Counted from the first letter of the stretch, positions 26,599 through 36,070 are shown. The stretch: DNA of 64,000 nucleotides from Microlunatus sagamiharensis (GCF_900105785.1 NZ_LT629799.1:744001-808000), one strand, 5' to 3'. Made by a program: numbers and translations. Notes: generated by a model not told the origin, from the letters alone.

Positions 26599-27567
26599 AT
26601 GGCCGAGCTGACCCGTACGAGACCGGGCGTGACCGCGGCGCCGGTCGAGGACCCACCACCCCGCCGCCGCCGGACGGCCGCCCGCCGGGAGGCGCTGGCC
26701 GGCTACGCCTTCATCTCCCCGTGGATCGTCGGCTTCTGCGTCTTCACCCTCGGCGCGATGGTCTACAGCCTCGTCATCTCCTTCAGCCGCTACAACCTGG
26801 CGACCAACCGGGCCAAGCCGGTCGGGCTGAAGAACTACCGGCTGCTGGTCGAGGACCCGTCGGTCGTGCGCTCGCTGGGCAACACGCTCTTCTTCGCGGT
26901 GATGGCCGTGCCCCTGGAGATCGTCTTCGCCCTGCTGCTCGCGGTCCTGCTGAACCGCGTCGGACGCGGCGCGGGACTCTTCCGCACGCTCTACTACCTG
27001 CCGAAGATGACGCCGTCGGTCGCCACCGCGTCGGTGTTCCTGCTGCTCCTCAACGGCAACACTGGCGCCATCAACCGCTTCCTGGCGATCTTCGGCATCG
27101 AGGGGCCGCAGTGGCTCCTCGAGCCCGCCTGGGTCAAGCCGTCGATCGTGCTGATGACCCTGTGGGGCGTCAGCGGGACCATGGTCATCTTCCTCGCCGC
27201 GCTGAAGAACGTGCCGCGCGAGCTCTACGAGGTCGCGGCGCTGGACGGTGCCGGCCCGGTCGCGCGGTTCCGGAACATCACCCTGCCGATGATCTCCGGC
27301 GCGGTGTTCTTCAACGTGATCGTCCTGACCATCGCCGCGCTGCAGGTCTTCGACTCCGCGTACCTGCTCTTCTGGCGCGACCAGCAGCAGGCCTCGCCCG
27401 AGGCGTCGCTCTTCTACGGCGTCTACCTCTACATCCAGGCGTTCCGGCAGTTCAACTTCGGCTTCGCCTCCGCGATGGCCTGGCTGCTGTTCGTGATCAT
27501 CATGGTGATCAGCATCGTGCAGGTGCGCGTCGGCAACCGCTACGTCTACTACGAGGGGGACCGCTGA
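26599..27567 (+). CDS. Sugar ABC transporter permease (MalF/UgpA type), second system
   Basis: A 322-residue inner-membrane permease. An Arg-rich cytoplasmic tail (PPRRRRTAARREALAGYAF) precedes the first helix. The EAA loop is ELYEVAALDGAGPVARFRNITLP. It has an extended periplasmic loop after helix 1 (FSRYNLATNRAKPVGLKNYR) as in LacF-like permeases. The ATG at 26599 follows GAAGGGG. It forms a pair with the next permease gene. Its solute-binding protein is not in the operon; the orphan lipoprotein gene at 29425-30819 on the opposite strand is the best candidate. Confidence 0.94.
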   Translation: MAELTRTRPGVTAAPVEDPPPRRRRTAARREALAGYAFISPWIVGFCVFTLGAMVYSLVISFSRYNLATNRAKPVGLKNYRLLVEDPSVVRSLGNTLFFAVMAVPLEIVFALLLAVLLNRVGRGAGLFRTLYYLPKMTPSVATASVFLLLLNGNTGAINRFLAIFGIEGPQWLLEPAWVKPSIVLMTLWGVSGTMVIFLAALKNVPRELYEVAALDGAGPVARFRNITLPMISGAVFFNVIVLTIAALQVFDSAYLLFWRDQQQASPEASLFYGVYLYIQAFRQFNFGFASAMAWLLFVIIMVISIVQVRVGNRYVYYEGDR

Positions 27568-27568
27568 C

Positions 27569-28531
27569 ATGGCGACGACGGAGTCCTCCACCCCGGTGAG
27601 CACGGCCGGGCAGCTCGTCGGCCTCGAGGCCGCGGGCCCGCAGCGCAGCGCGACCCGGACCCCGCCCCAGCGCGCGGGCGGCGCGGGCGTCGGCCGCCGC
27701 GTCGCGACGGTCGTCCTGTGGGTCCTGCTCGTCGGCTTCGCGCTGCTGTTCCTCTACCCGCTGGTGTGGCTCCTCGCCGCCAGCCTCAAGCCGCGCGGGG
27801 AGGTCTTCGACAACAAGCTGATCCCGGACACCGTGCTCTGGAGCAACTACGTCGAGGTCTTCGACCGCCTGCCGCTGGCCAGCTGGGCGGTCAACAGCGT
27901 GGCGATCGCGATCATCGCGGCGCTGCTCGTCACCTTCTCGAGCTCGCTGGTCGCCTTCGGCTTCGCGTACTTCCGCTTCCCGGGGCGCAAGGTGCTCTTC
28001 GGGCTCGTGCTCGCGACGATGATGCTGCCCGGCGCGGTGACGATGGTCCCGCAGTACCTGATCTGGCTGAAGCTCGGCCTGGTCGGCACCTGGGTGCCGC
28101 TCTTCGGCGCGAACCTCTTCGGCTCGGCGTTCTACATCTTCCTGCAGCGGCAGTTCTTCCTCGGGCTGCCGCGCGAGCTGTTCGAGGCGGCCCGGGTCGA
28201 CGGCGCCAGCTACTTCGGGCTGTTCCGGCGCATCGCGCTGCCGCTGTCGGTCCCGTCGCTGATCATCATCTTCCTGTTCGAGTTCCAGGCGAGCTGGAAC
28301 AACCTCCAGGCGGCGCTGATCTACCTCAACGCGGGCTCGGTCGAGGGCTTCACCGTGCCGCTCGGCATCTCGTACGCCATGACCCAGTTCAGCCCCTCGG
28401 CCGGCGGCCAGGGCGACTACCAGTACGTGATGGTCGCGTCGCTGCTCGTCACCCTGCCGATGCTTGCCCTGTTCACCTTCGGCCAGCGCTACTTCGTCGA
28501 GGGCGTCGCGACCCAGGGGCGCAAGGGCTGA
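27569..28531 (+). CDS. Sugar ABC transporter permease (MalG/UgpE type), second system
   Basis: A 320-residue permease with a disordered N-terminal tail of about 45 residues, then six helices (first: VVLWVLLVGFALLFLYPLVWLL). The EAA loop is ELFEAARVDGASYFGLFRRIALP. It starts one base after the preceding permease stop, giving co-translation. The C-terminus QRYFVEGVATQGRKG is typical of the family. It is the last gene of this transcription unit. Confidence 0.94.
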   Translation: MATTESSTPVSTAGQLVGLEAAGPQRSATRTPPQRAGGAGVGRRVATVVLWVLLVGFALLFLYPLVWLLAASLKPRGEVFDNKLIPDTVLWSNYVEVFDRLPLASWAVNSVAIAIIAALLVTFSSSLVAFGFAYFRFPGRKVLFGLVLATMMLPGAVTMVPQYLIWLKLGLVGTWVPLFGANLFGSAFYIFLQRQFFLGLPRELFEAARVDGASYFGLFRRIALPLSVPSLIIIFLFEFQASWNNLQAALIYLNAGSVEGFTVPLGISYAMTQFSPSAGGQGDYQYVMVASLLVTLPMLALFTFGQRYFVEGVATQGRKG

Positions 28532-28641
28532 CCGGGGTCCGTCCGCAGCTCGGGGCCCGTGCACCGGCGCAGCTCCACAGGTCGATCACGGAGCGCCGGA
28601 GGGCGTCCCCTGACGGCATGGTCGACGTGTCCCGGTCGGGG

Positions 28642-29253
28642 CTACGGCGTCCCCCGTCCCTCGTCGCGGGTGTCGGCGCCGACCTGCGGCGCCGACGGGC
28701 GGATGCCCTGCAGGGCCGCGTTCGCCAGCAGCCGGGGGTTTCCCCGCCTCGCCCAGACGGCCCCGAGGGCGTACCCGGCCGCACCGATGACGTAGAACCA
28801 GCGCCATCGGCCCTCCTGGACGAAGAAGTTCGCGAGGAACAGGACCGCGGCGACGACGAACGTCCAGAACACCCGCTGCCTCGCGGGCCTGCTCGCCGTG
28901 AGGTCGACCAGGATCTGGGCGATCGAACCCGTCCCCGCCGGGAGAGGTGTGCCGCGGCGCAGGGCCTTGCTCACGCGTCGTGCTTCGGCTGGGTCGGTCT
29001 GCTCCATGAGTGGCCGGAGCCGGCCGTTGCGCTGCCTCTTCCAGGCCACGAGCGCGACGACGAGGAGCAGCACCACGGGGCCCAGGGCGAGCGCGAGCCC
29101 GGGTGGCCACCACCAGCTGCGGCCGGCCAGGTGGTTCAGGACGAGCATCTCGATCACGAGCGCCACCAGCAGGACGCCGCCGACGCCGGCGAACCTGATC
29201 ACGTAGCGCCGTCGCCACATCCGGACGTTGCGCGACGAGACGCTCGATGCCAC
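28642..29253 (-). CDS. Hypothetical four-helix membrane protein
   Basis: A 203-residue protein I do not recognise. Two helices near the N-terminus (FAGVGGVLLVALVIEMLVL and LALALGPVVLLLVVALVAW) are followed by a basic cytoplasmic segment (WKRQRNGRLRPL ... ARRVSKALRRGTPLP) and two further helices (VFWTFVVAAVLFLANFF and FYVIGAAGYALGAVWA). The tail is hydrophilic. The GTG start at 29253 is followed by an alternative Met at codon 12. Codon use fits its neighbours. It lies between the permease pair and the binding-protein gene on the strand of the latter, and nothing links it functionally to transport. Confidence 0.65.
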   Translation of the reverse strand: MASSVSSRNVRMWRRRYVIRFAGVGGVLLVALVIEMLVLNHLAGRSWWWPPGLALALGPVVLLLVVALVAWKRQRNGRLRPLMEQTDPAEARRVSKALRRGTPLPAGTGSIAQILVDLTASRPARQRVFWTFVVAAVLFLANFFVQEGRWRWFYVIGAAGYALGAVWARRGNPRLLANAALQGIRPSAPQVGADTRDEGRGTP

Positions 29254-29373
29254 GCGACCATTCGAGCACGGGGCCCGGTTCCGTGCAGCGATGACAGAAG
29301 TATTGCGACCCCGCCGACCGGGCTCGAGGTCAGCGGTGCGAGGTCAGCCGGTGCCAGGCCCGGCCGCAGCATC

Positions 29374-29412
29374 GGGTGAGTTCCTGCACCGTCACGGTGC
29401 AGGAACCCACCC
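29374..29412 (-). terminator. Strong terminator downstream of binding-protein gene
   Basis: The 12-bp perfect core GTTCCTGCACCG/CGGTGCAGGAAC with loop TCA is extended by GGGTG/CACCC after one mismatch, an 18-bp hairpin just past the stop codon at 29425. Confidence 0.8.
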
Positions 29413-29424
29413 GGTGGTCGACGA

Positions 29425-30819
29425 TCAGCCGCCGAACTGGTCGTACGCGCGCTTGGCCGCGGCCTGGGCGTCGGTGAGGGCCTGCTCCGGCGACTTCTGC
29501 CCGAGCAGCACGGCGCTGAGCGCGTTGCGCAGCTCGCTCTGGATCGCCTGGCCCGCAGGCGAGGAGCCCTGCGACTTCGCGGCGCCGACCACCTCGTAGT
29601 AGGTCGCGATGGTCTCGTCGAAGCCCTTGTTGCCGCTCGACTTCACGAACTTCTCGCGCAGCGTCTTGTCCACGCTCGGCGAGCCCGTGAAGAGGCCCGT
29701 GTTGATCGAGCCCGGCTTGCCGGCCAGCGTGGCGGCCCGCGCCTCGGCCGCCGCCGTCCAGTTCGCCTCGTTGGTCAGGTCGACCACGTAGGCGCAGGCG
29801 GCGTTCATGTTCTTCGCCCCGGCCGGGATCACGAAGGAGGTGCCGCCGGAGACCGACAGCGGCTGCCCGGTCTGGTCCTTGAAGGGCGTCGCCGAGATGT
29901 CGACGTCCTTGGTGTACGGGCTCAGCACGTTCACGTACCACTGCGCGTCGATCTGCGCGCCGACCTGGTCCTTCACGAACTGGTTGTTCTTGCCGAAGGT
30001 GTCGAAGGCGTCCCCGAAGCTCTTCGCCTTGGCGTAGCCGCCCTGCGCGTCGTAGAGCTGCTTGAGGTACGCGATGGCGCGCGCGTTGTTCGGGTTGTCG
30101 AGCGTCGGCACGCCGGCGTCGTCCATGACCTGGCCCCCGAAGCCGAGCACCCACGCCGAGATCTGGCCCTCGGCGACCGGGTCGAAGCCGAGCCGGGTCG
30201 GGTTGCCGCCCTCGGTGACGGTGAGCTTCTTGGCCGTCGCCAGGAGCGCGTCGGTCTTCGAGGTGTCGAAGTCGGCGGCGGTCAGCCCGGCCTGGTCCAG
30301 CACGCGCTGGTTGAGCATGATCGCCGAGGGCTGGAAGAACTGCGGCGCGGCCCAGACCTTGTCCTTGTAGGTCACGTCCTTGACGACCGCCGGGTACCAG
30401 TACGACGACGGGTCGACGCCGTAGAGGCTGAAGCAGGAGTCGAGCGGGACGATCAGGTCCTGCGCCGCGTACGTGGCGACGTACTGACGGTCCATCTGCA
30501 CGACGTCGGGCAGGGTCTTGCTCGCCGCGCGCGTCGTGAACTTCTGCGAGTCGAAGCCGGTCTCGTCGAGGTTGATCTTGACGTCGCCGATCTGCTGCTG
30601 GGCGCTGGCGAGGCGCGCCTTGCCGACGTCGTCGGCGTTGTTGAAGCCCCACACGCTCAGCTCGCCGCTCACGTCCTTGGTGAACTGGGCGTCCTCGGCC
30701 GACCCCGCGTCGTCGCTGCCGCCGCCGCACGCGGCGAGCGGCAGGGCGCCGAGGGTGAGCGCGAGCGCCGCCAGCAGCGTGCGCCGGCGGGCGTTGGTCT
30801 TGCCTGGTCGAGACGTCAT
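29425..30819 (-). CDS. Sugar ABC transporter solute-binding lipoprotein (family 1)
   Basis: A 464-residue extracellular binding protein. The signal peptide RRRTLLAALALTLGALPLAAC ends in a lipobox Cys (about residue 31) followed by GGGSDD. The mature part opens with SGELSVWGFNNADDVG and contains LPDVVQMDRQYVATYAAQDL and KVWAAPQFFQPSAIMLNQRVL, as in sugar receptors of family 1. The ATG at 30819 has GGGAG upstream. It is transcribed toward the permease pair at 26599-28531 with one membrane-protein gene in between; together they most likely form one importer with split transcription. Confidence 0.9.
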   Translation of the reverse strand: MTSRPGKTNARRRTLLAALALTLGALPLAACGGGSDDAGSAEDAQFTKDVSGELSVWGFNNADDVGKARLASAQQQIGDVKINLDETGFDSQKFTTRAASKTLPDVVQMDRQYVATYAAQDLIVPLDSCFSLYGVDPSSYWYPAVVKDVTYKDKVWAAPQFFQPSAIMLNQRVLDQAGLTAADFDTSKTDALLATAKKLTVTEGGNPTRLGFDPVAEGQISAWVLGFGGQVMDDAGVPTLDNPNNARAIAYLKQLYDAQGGYAKAKSFGDAFDTFGKNNQFVKDQVGAQIDAQWYVNVLSPYTKDVDISATPFKDQTGQPLSVSGGTSFVIPAGAKNMNAACAYVVDLTNEANWTAAAEARAATLAGKPGSINTGLFTGSPSVDKTLREKFVKSSGNKGFDETIATYYEVVGAAKSQGSSPAGQAIQSELRNALSAVLLGQKSPEQALTDAQAAAKRAYDQFGG

Positions 30820-30918
30820 CGTCTGCTCCCGTCGATGGTGGTCACCGTCCCAGCATCGTGGCAGGCCGCCGTGCCCGCCCGCGACGCGCCGTCGCGTCGA
30901 GCACCGGGAGGTAGCGGC

Positions 30919-31542
30919 TCAGCCGGGCAGCAGGCCGAGCCGGTGCAGCGTCTCCTGCACCCCGGCTGCCGAGGTCCACAGGTACGCGTCCCAGCCGGCC
31001 CGGAGCGCGGCGTCGACGTTCACCTGGCGGTCGTCGAAGAAGACGACGCGCTCGCCGGGCACGCCGAGGGCCGAGGTGACGGCGGCGTAGATCGCGGCGT
31101 CGGGCTTGGCGAGACCGAGCTCGGCGGAGAAGAACCAGTCGTCGACCCAGCGTCCCCAGTCGGCGGCACGGGACGCCCGGGCCATGGGGTGCGGGGCGTT
31201 GGACAGGATCGCGACCCGGACGCCGGCGTCGTGCAGCGCGGCCAGGGTGGCGCGGGCGTCGGGCCTGATGGTCGACCAGACCCGTGCGTCGGTCTCGGCC
31301 AGCGCGCGGCGCACGGTCTCGTCCTCCGGGTCGTCCGCCCGCCCGGCCGCGGCGAGCACCGCGCGCCAGTAGGTGTCGGCGTCGTTCCCGCGGTCGTGCG
31401 CGTCACGGTGCGCCCAGTAGGCCGTCGCCAGCGTCGGCTCGTCGAGCCCGGCCCGCTCGGCCAGGTCGGCGAGCAGCCGGCCGGGGGAGGCGAGGACCTC
31501 GCCGAGGTCGAAGACGACGACGCGCGCGTGCTCCCTCGCCAC
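30919..31542 (-). CDS. HAD-superfamily hydrolase (HAD-IA)
   Basis: A 207-residue soluble phosphatase-like protein. The nucleophile motif is VVVFDLGEVLASP; the D-x-G second residue is typical of YihX-like HAD-IA phosphatases. Motif II is VAILSNAPHPM, the conserved Lys is in ELGLAKPDAAIY, and motif IV is VVFFDDRQVNVDAA. A helical cap domain lies between residues 20 and 95. It is followed 20 bp later by a DUF6458 gene on the same strand. Substrate may be a sugar phosphate (alpha-glucose-1-phosphate in E. coli YihX), which is inference. Confidence 0.85.
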   Translation of the reverse strand: MAREHARVVVFDLGEVLASPGRLLADLAERAGLDEPTLATAYWAHRDAHDRGNDADTYWRAVLAAAGRADDPEDETVRRALAETDARVWSTIRPDARATLAALHDAGVRVAILSNAPHPMARASRAADWGRWVDDWFFSAELGLAKPDAAIYAAVTSALGVPGERVVFFDDRQVNVDAALRAGWDAYLWTSAAGVQETLHRLGLLPG

Positions 31543-31562
31543 GGTGGGCGGGGTGGCCGCGC

Positions 31563-31796
31563 TCAGACGACCGGGGGCTCGCCCGGGCCGCGCAGGTCGC
31601 GGCGCTCGACCACGGTCGTGTGGCTGGAGCGCTGACGCTGCGACTGCAGGACCAGGGTCAGGATGATGGCGAGGACGCCGCCGGCCATGCAGATGTAGCC
31701 GATGGCGGTCAGGTCGACGCCGCTGAAGCTGTCCTTCACGCCGAAGGCCAGGATGCCGCCGACGACCAGCAGCGCGATGCCCGTTCCGAGTCCCAT
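31563..31796 (-). CDS. Small membrane protein, DUF6458-like
   Basis: A 77-residue protein with two helices (IALLVVGGILAFGV and IGYICMAGGVLAIILTLVL) separated by SFSGVDLTAI, then a basic/polar tail ending in VVERRDLRGPGEPPVV. This matches the widespread actinobacterial family DUF6458, whose function is unknown. It lies 20 bp upstream of the HAD gene on the same strand, so the two could be co-transcribed. Confidence 0.75.
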   Translation of the reverse strand: MGLGTGIALLVVGGILAFGVKDSFSGVDLTAIGYICMAGGVLAIILTLVLQSQRQRSSHTTVVERRDLRGPGEPPVV

Positions 31797-31809
31797 GTGC
31801 CGGACGCTA

Positions 31810-33204
31810 TCAGCGGCGACCGGCGCGCGGGCCCGTTCCGTCGAGGACCCCCGGTCGTGTCCCGGGGTCGAGCTCGTGCACGCCGTCGGTGCGTGCCGCG
31901 CGGGGTCGGCCGCGCGCCGCGAAGTCGCGGGCGCGGTGGCTCGAGAGCGCCAGGAGCAGCAGCACGGCGGTCGCGGTCGCGGGCAGCCCGAGCAGGCCGG
32001 AGCGGGTCGTGGCGCCGGTGCGCGAGCCGAAGGCGAGGAGCGTGGTCAGCACCGCCGAGCCCATCAGCCAGACGCGTGCCCAGTTGCGCCCGGCCAGGGT
32101 CGCGAGCCCGAGCGCCAGCTCGACCAGGCCGAGCAGGGCGAGGAGGAGGGCGACCAGCACGGACACGACCTCCTGCGCCAGCACCTCGAGCAGGTCGGGG
32201 TCCTGCGCGGTCAGCCGCAGCAGCGTCTGCGGGGCCACGAAGACGGCGACGGCGGCCAGCGCGAAGAGCACGCTCCGCGCGAGCGCGACCACGCCGCCGA
32301 ACACGGTCTGGCTGGGCCGGCGGTCCCGGCTGTCCGTCGGCCCGGCGGCCGCGGCCTCCGGAGGGTCGGGCGACTCGCCGACCTCGACGACGGGGAGGTC
32401 GCCGTCGGTCTCGATGCGGTCGCCGCCGCCGTTGCGGGCGTGGAAGCCCGAGGAGAAGTGCCGGATCACCTCGACGTGGACGCCCGGGACGGCCGTGGTG
32501 AGACCCGCGACGACGAAGTCGCGCTCCACGTCGGTGTCGGCGGCGATCTTGTGGGTGACCTGGAGCGTGAACAGCGACAGCCCGACGCTGCGGTCGTACG
32601 TGCCGGCCGCGAGCCAGTCGACGGCGACGCCGCCGGGGAGGAACCAGCCCTCGGGGCAGCGCCAGAAGCGGACGTGGTGCCGCTTGGACGGGCTGCCCTC
32701 GACCTGCTGCTGGTAGGCGAAGTCCTGCTGGCGGTCGAACAGGTGCAGCGGGCTGACCGGTGCGGCGGTGTAGCTGCACCGGCGCAACGTCGTCGAGACG
32801 ATGTGGAGCCCGGTGCGCAGCGACAGCTCGTCGGCCCGCGTCCAGCCCGCCGCCGTCATCGCCGCGTGCACCTCGGCCTCGCTGCCGCGCAGCGCCAGGT
32901 TGACCGGGTCGCCGAGGAGGCCGTCGCTGGTGCGCGTACGCCCGATGAAGTAGCCGGGGACGTAGATGAAGGTCAGGATCCGGTGGATGCGGGGGAGCGT
33001 GAGGTAGGTGACCACGAGCCAGAAGGGCAGGAGCAGCAGCAGCGGCCACCCGGGTCGGATCCCGAGGCGCAGGAGCAGGTAGGCCAGCCACACGGCGGCG
33101 ACCCCGGCGAAGGCGAAGAACACCCCGTCGAGGCGGCGCAGCACCCGCGCCGGCAGCCGGTGGTGGACCGGTGCTGCCGCGTCATGGAGGGCGGCCACGC
33201 TCAT
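31810..33204 (-). CDS. Membrane protein with LssY C-terminal-like domain
   Basis: A 464-residue protein with two N-terminal helices (about residues 27-70), a central soluble domain and three or four C-terminal helices. The central domain has the signatures of the LssY_C family: GDPVNLALRG, TLRRCSYTAAPVSPLHLFDR, GSPSKRHHVRFWR and TYDRSVGLSLFTLQVTHKI. LssY domains occur in putative secretion or PAP2-associated proteins and have no proven activity. The ATG at 33204 is favoured because TACGAT lies 6 nt upstream on this strand, with no ribosome-binding site (leaderless). The next gene on the other strand is a DMT transporter. Confidence 0.78.
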   Translation of the reverse strand: MSVAALHDAAAPVHHRLPARVLRRLDGVFFAFAGVAAVWLAYLLLRLGIRPGWPLLLLLPFWLVVTYLTLPRIHRILTFIYVPGYFIGRTRTSDGLLGDPVNLALRGSEAEVHAAMTAAGWTRADELSLRTGLHIVSTTLRRCSYTAAPVSPLHLFDRQQDFAYQQQVEGSPSKRHHVRFWRCPEGWFLPGGVAVDWLAAGTYDRSVGLSLFTLQVTHKIAADTDVERDFVVAGLTTAVPGVHVEVIRHFSSGFHARNGGGDRIETDGDLPVVEVGESPDPPEAAAAGPTDSRDRRPSQTVFGGVVALARSVLFALAAVAVFVAPQTLLRLTAQDPDLLEVLAQEVVSVLVALLLALLGLVELALGLATLAGRNWARVWLMGSAVLTTLLAFGSRTGATTRSGLLGLPATATAVLLLLALSSHRARDFAARGRPRAARTDGVHELDPGTRPGVLDGTGPRAGRR

Positions 33205-33354
33205 CCAGGGATCGTAAGGTCGCCCCGGCGCGCCGCAGGACGACGGTGACCACGCTCGCGTGGTTTCCGGACCTCCGAGGTCGGCGACCGTAGGCTCTCC
33301 CTGGCCCGTCCGTCGTGCGACGCAGGGGCGGGCGAGCAGGAAGCAGGTCTCCAC

Positions 33355-34236
33355 GTGGTGCTGGCGGTGGTCACGGCGCTGGCCGCGGCGTTCTCCTTCG
33401 CCCTCGGCTCGGCGCTGCAGCAGCGGGTCGCCGGGGACAGCAACCCCGACGAGGAGAGCCACAGCAGCTTCTTCGCCCGGCTCGCGCGGCGCCCCTCCTG
33501 GCTGGTCGGGCTGCTGCTGAGCGCGGTCGCGTTCACGCTGCACGCCTTCGCCCTCAGCCGGGGCGACCTCGCGCTGGTGCAGCCGGTCATCGTCAGCGGC
33601 ATCGTCTTCGCCGTCGTCATCCGCTCCGCGCTGGAGCACCGCCTCCCCGACCGCTCCACGCTGTTCTGGCTGATCGTGACCTGGGCGGGGCTGGCGCTCT
33701 TCCTCGCCGTCCGGCCCGGGACCGCCGACTCCCCGCCGAAGAACGGCCTCGGCGCCGCCCTCGTCGGTGTCGGGGTCGGTCTGGTGCTCCTGGCGATGGC
33801 CGCCGCGCGCCGCATCCAGGCGACACAGCTGCGCGGTGCGCTCCTGGCCGGCGCCTCCGGCGTGCTCTTCGGCCTGGTCGCGGGGCTGGTCAAGCTCGTG
33901 CTCGCGCGGTTCGGCGAGGGGCTGACCGCCGCGATCCTCTCCTGGCCCCTGTGGGCGCTCGTGGTCACCGGGCTCTGGGCGGTCCTGCTCAACCAGCGGG
34001 CCTACCAGGCCACGCGGCTCTCGGTCACGACCCCGGTCCTGAACGTCGCCGAGGTGGCGGTCGCGATCACCTTCGGGCTGCTGGTGCTGGGCGAGAACCC
34101 CGGTCAGAGCCCGCCCGTCGTCATCGGTGAGCTCGTCGGCCTCGCGCTGGTCATCGTCGGGGTGTTCAAGCTGGCCCTGCGCGAGGAGTCCGCCACCTCG
34201 GAGCCGGCGCCGGCCGTCGAGGCGCAGGCGCGCTGA
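33355..34236 (+). CDS. DMT-superfamily (EamA-like) transporter
   Basis: Ten-helix membrane transporter of 293 residues. It opens with LAVVTALAAAFSFALGSALQQR, the small-residue-rich first helix typical of the DMT group. Paired five-helix halves follow, e.g. DLALVQPVIVSGIVFAVVI and TRLSVTTPVLNVAEVAVAITFG. The tail is acidic. GTG at 33355 is taken as start, with a second GTG directly after it and AGGAAGCAGG upstream. It is likely a metabolite or drug exporter, substrate unknown. It is monocistronic and close to the dipeptide operon but with a 180-bp gap. Confidence 0.85.
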   Translation: MVLAVVTALAAAFSFALGSALQQRVAGDSNPDEESHSSFFARLARRPSWLVGLLLSAVAFTLHAFALSRGDLALVQPVIVSGIVFAVVIRSALEHRLPDRSTLFWLIVTWAGLALFLAVRPGTADSPPKNGLGAALVGVGVGLVLLAMAAARRIQATQLRGALLAGASGVLFGLVAGLVKLVLARFGEGLTAAILSWPLWALVVTGLWAVLLNQRAYQATRLSVTTPVLNVAEVAVAITFGLLVLGENPGQSPPVVIGELVGLALVIVGVFKLALREESATSEPAPAVEAQAR

Positions 34237-34415
34237 GCGGGCCGGGCGGGTCGCAACGAACGTGTAAAGGCTCGCTGCCCGGACGCCCGCCTGGTGGGTT
34301 CGGGTGAATTCGCGTGGAACACTGATCCGCGCCGCCGGGGCGGCAGGAGATCCTTCGGTGCCCGGCGCTCGCCCGACCACAGTTCCTGGCGACCTCGCTC
34401 GCGATCGGAGTACGC

Positions 34416-36068
34416 ATGTCCTACGTCCCCACCCGACGACGTCTGCTCGCCCTCGGCGGCGGCGTCGCCGCCTCCGCGCTCCTCCTGGCCGCCTGCGGAG
34501 GTGGCGGGAGCAGCAGCGCCGGCAGCTCCGGCGGGACCGGTGGCTCCGCCAGCGGCTCCATCGTCGTCGGCACCACCGACAAGATCACCTCGCTCGACCC
34601 GGCCGGCTCGTACGACAACGGCTCCTTCGCGGTGATGAACCAGGTCTACCCGTTCCTGCTGAACACCCCGTACGGCAGCCCGGACGTCCAGCCCGACATC
34701 GCCACGTCGGCCGAGTTCACCTCGCCGACGGAGTACACGGTCAAGCTCAAGCCGGGCCTGAAGTGGGCCAACGGCCACGACCTCACCTCCTCGGACGTGA
34801 AGTTCACCTTCGACCGCGACGTCAAGATCGCCGACCCGAACGGGCCGTCCTCGCTCCTGTCGAACCTCGACAGCGTCAGCACGCCGGACGCGACCACCGT
34901 GGTCTTCAAGCTCAAGGCCGCCAACGACCAGACCTTCGCGCAGGTCCTCTCCTCGCCCGCCGGCCCGATCGTCGACGAGGAGGTCTTCTCGCCCGACGCG
35001 GTGACCCCGGACAAGACGATCGTCGACGGCAAGGCCTTCGCCGGGCAGTACACGATCGCCAGCTACGACGTGAACAACCTCATCCAGTACAAGGCGTACG
35101 AGGGCTACCAGGGCCTGCTCGGTCCGGCCAAGACCGGCACGGTCAACGTCAAGTACTACGCCGACGCCTCGAACATGAAGCTCGAGGTCAGCAACAACTC
35201 GATCGACGTCGCCTTCCGCAGCCTCTCGGCGAACGACATCGCCGACCTGCGCACCAACGACAAGGTCAAGGTCGTCGACGGGCCCGGCGGCGAGATCCGC
35301 TACATGGTCTTCAACTTCGACACCATGCCGTACGGCGCGAAGACCTCCGACGCGGACAACGCCAAGTCGCTGGCCGTGCGCCAGGCGGTCGCCGACCTCG
35401 TGGACCGCAGCGCGCTGTCCGACCAGGTCTACAAGGGCACCTACACGCCGCTCTTCTCGCAGGTCCCCAAGGGCCTGACCGGCGCCAACGAGGCGTACAA
35501 GGAGCTCTACGGCGACGGCAACGGCGCCCCGAGCGTCGACAAGGCCAAGCAGGCGCTCTCCGACGCCGGCGTGAGCACCCCGGTCGACCTCAAGCTGCAG
35601 TACAACACCGACCACTACGGCCCGGGCTCGACCGACGAGTACGGCCTGATCAAGACCCAGCTCGAGTCCTCGGGGCTGTTCAAGGTCGACCTGCAGTCCA
35701 CCGAGTACGTGCAGTACTCCAAGGACCGCGTCAAGGACGCCTACCCCGTCTACCAGCTCGGCTGGTTCCCGGACTACTCCGACGCCGACAACTACCTGAC
35801 GCCGTTCTTCTCCAAGAACAACTTCGTGGCCAACCACTACGACAGCGCGCCGGTGCAGAAGCTGATCGGGGAGCAGCTCGTCGAGACCGACAAGACCAAG
35901 CGGGCTGACCTCATCGGTCAGATCCAGACCGCCGAGGCGAAGGACATCTCGACGCTGCCGCTGCTGCAGGGCTCGCAGGTCGCGGTCGTCGGCTCGAACG
36001 TGAGCGGCGCGGACCAGACGCTCGACGCGTCGTTCAAGTTCCGCTACGCGGCGCTGTCGAAGAGCTGA
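34416..36068 (+). CDS. Peptide/nickel-type ABC solute-binding lipoprotein (family 5)
   Basis: A 550-residue DppA/OppA-like receptor. The lipoprotein signal RRRLLALGGGVAASALLLAAC is followed by a Gly/Ser linker. Family 5 signatures include GTTDKITSLDPAGSYDNGSF, LKPGLKWANGHDLTSSDVKFTFDRD and VRQAVADLVDRSALSDQVYKG. GGAG precedes the ATG at 34416. It is the first gene of a complete importer operon (two permeases and a fused ATPase). The most likely cargo is di- or oligopeptides, although related receptors also bind nickel, opines or sugars. Confidence 0.93.
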   Translation: MSYVPTRRRLLALGGGVAASALLLAACGGGGSSSAGSSGGTGGSASGSIVVGTTDKITSLDPAGSYDNGSFAVMNQVYPFLLNTPYGSPDVQPDIATSAEFTSPTEYTVKLKPGLKWANGHDLTSSDVKFTFDRDVKIADPNGPSSLLSNLDSVSTPDATTVVFKLKAANDQTFAQVLSSPAGPIVDEEVFSPDAVTPDKTIVDGKAFAGQYTIASYDVNNLIQYKAYEGYQGLLGPAKTGTVNVKYYADASNMKLEVSNNSIDVAFRSLSANDIADLRTNDKVKVVDGPGGEIRYMVFNFDTMPYGAKTSDADNAKSLAVRQAVADLVDRSALSDQVYKGTYTPLFSQVPKGLTGANEAYKELYGDGNGAPSVDKAKQALSDAGVSTPVDLKLQYNTDHYGPGSTDEYGLIKTQLESSGLFKVDLQSTEYVQYSKDRVKDAYPVYQLGWFPDYSDADNYLTPFFSKNNFVANHYDSAPVQKLIGEQLVETDKTKRADLIGQIQTAEAKDISTLPLLQGSQVAVVGSNVSGADQTLDASFKFRYAALSKS

Positions 36069-36070
36069 CC

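Noticed and set aside
23938-27603. Very long open frame of over 1200 codons on the minus strand across the sugar ABC operon
   Set aside because: Its translation is Gly/Arg/Asp/His-rich low-complexity sequence antisense to four clearly conserved genes, a normal by-product of high GC content.
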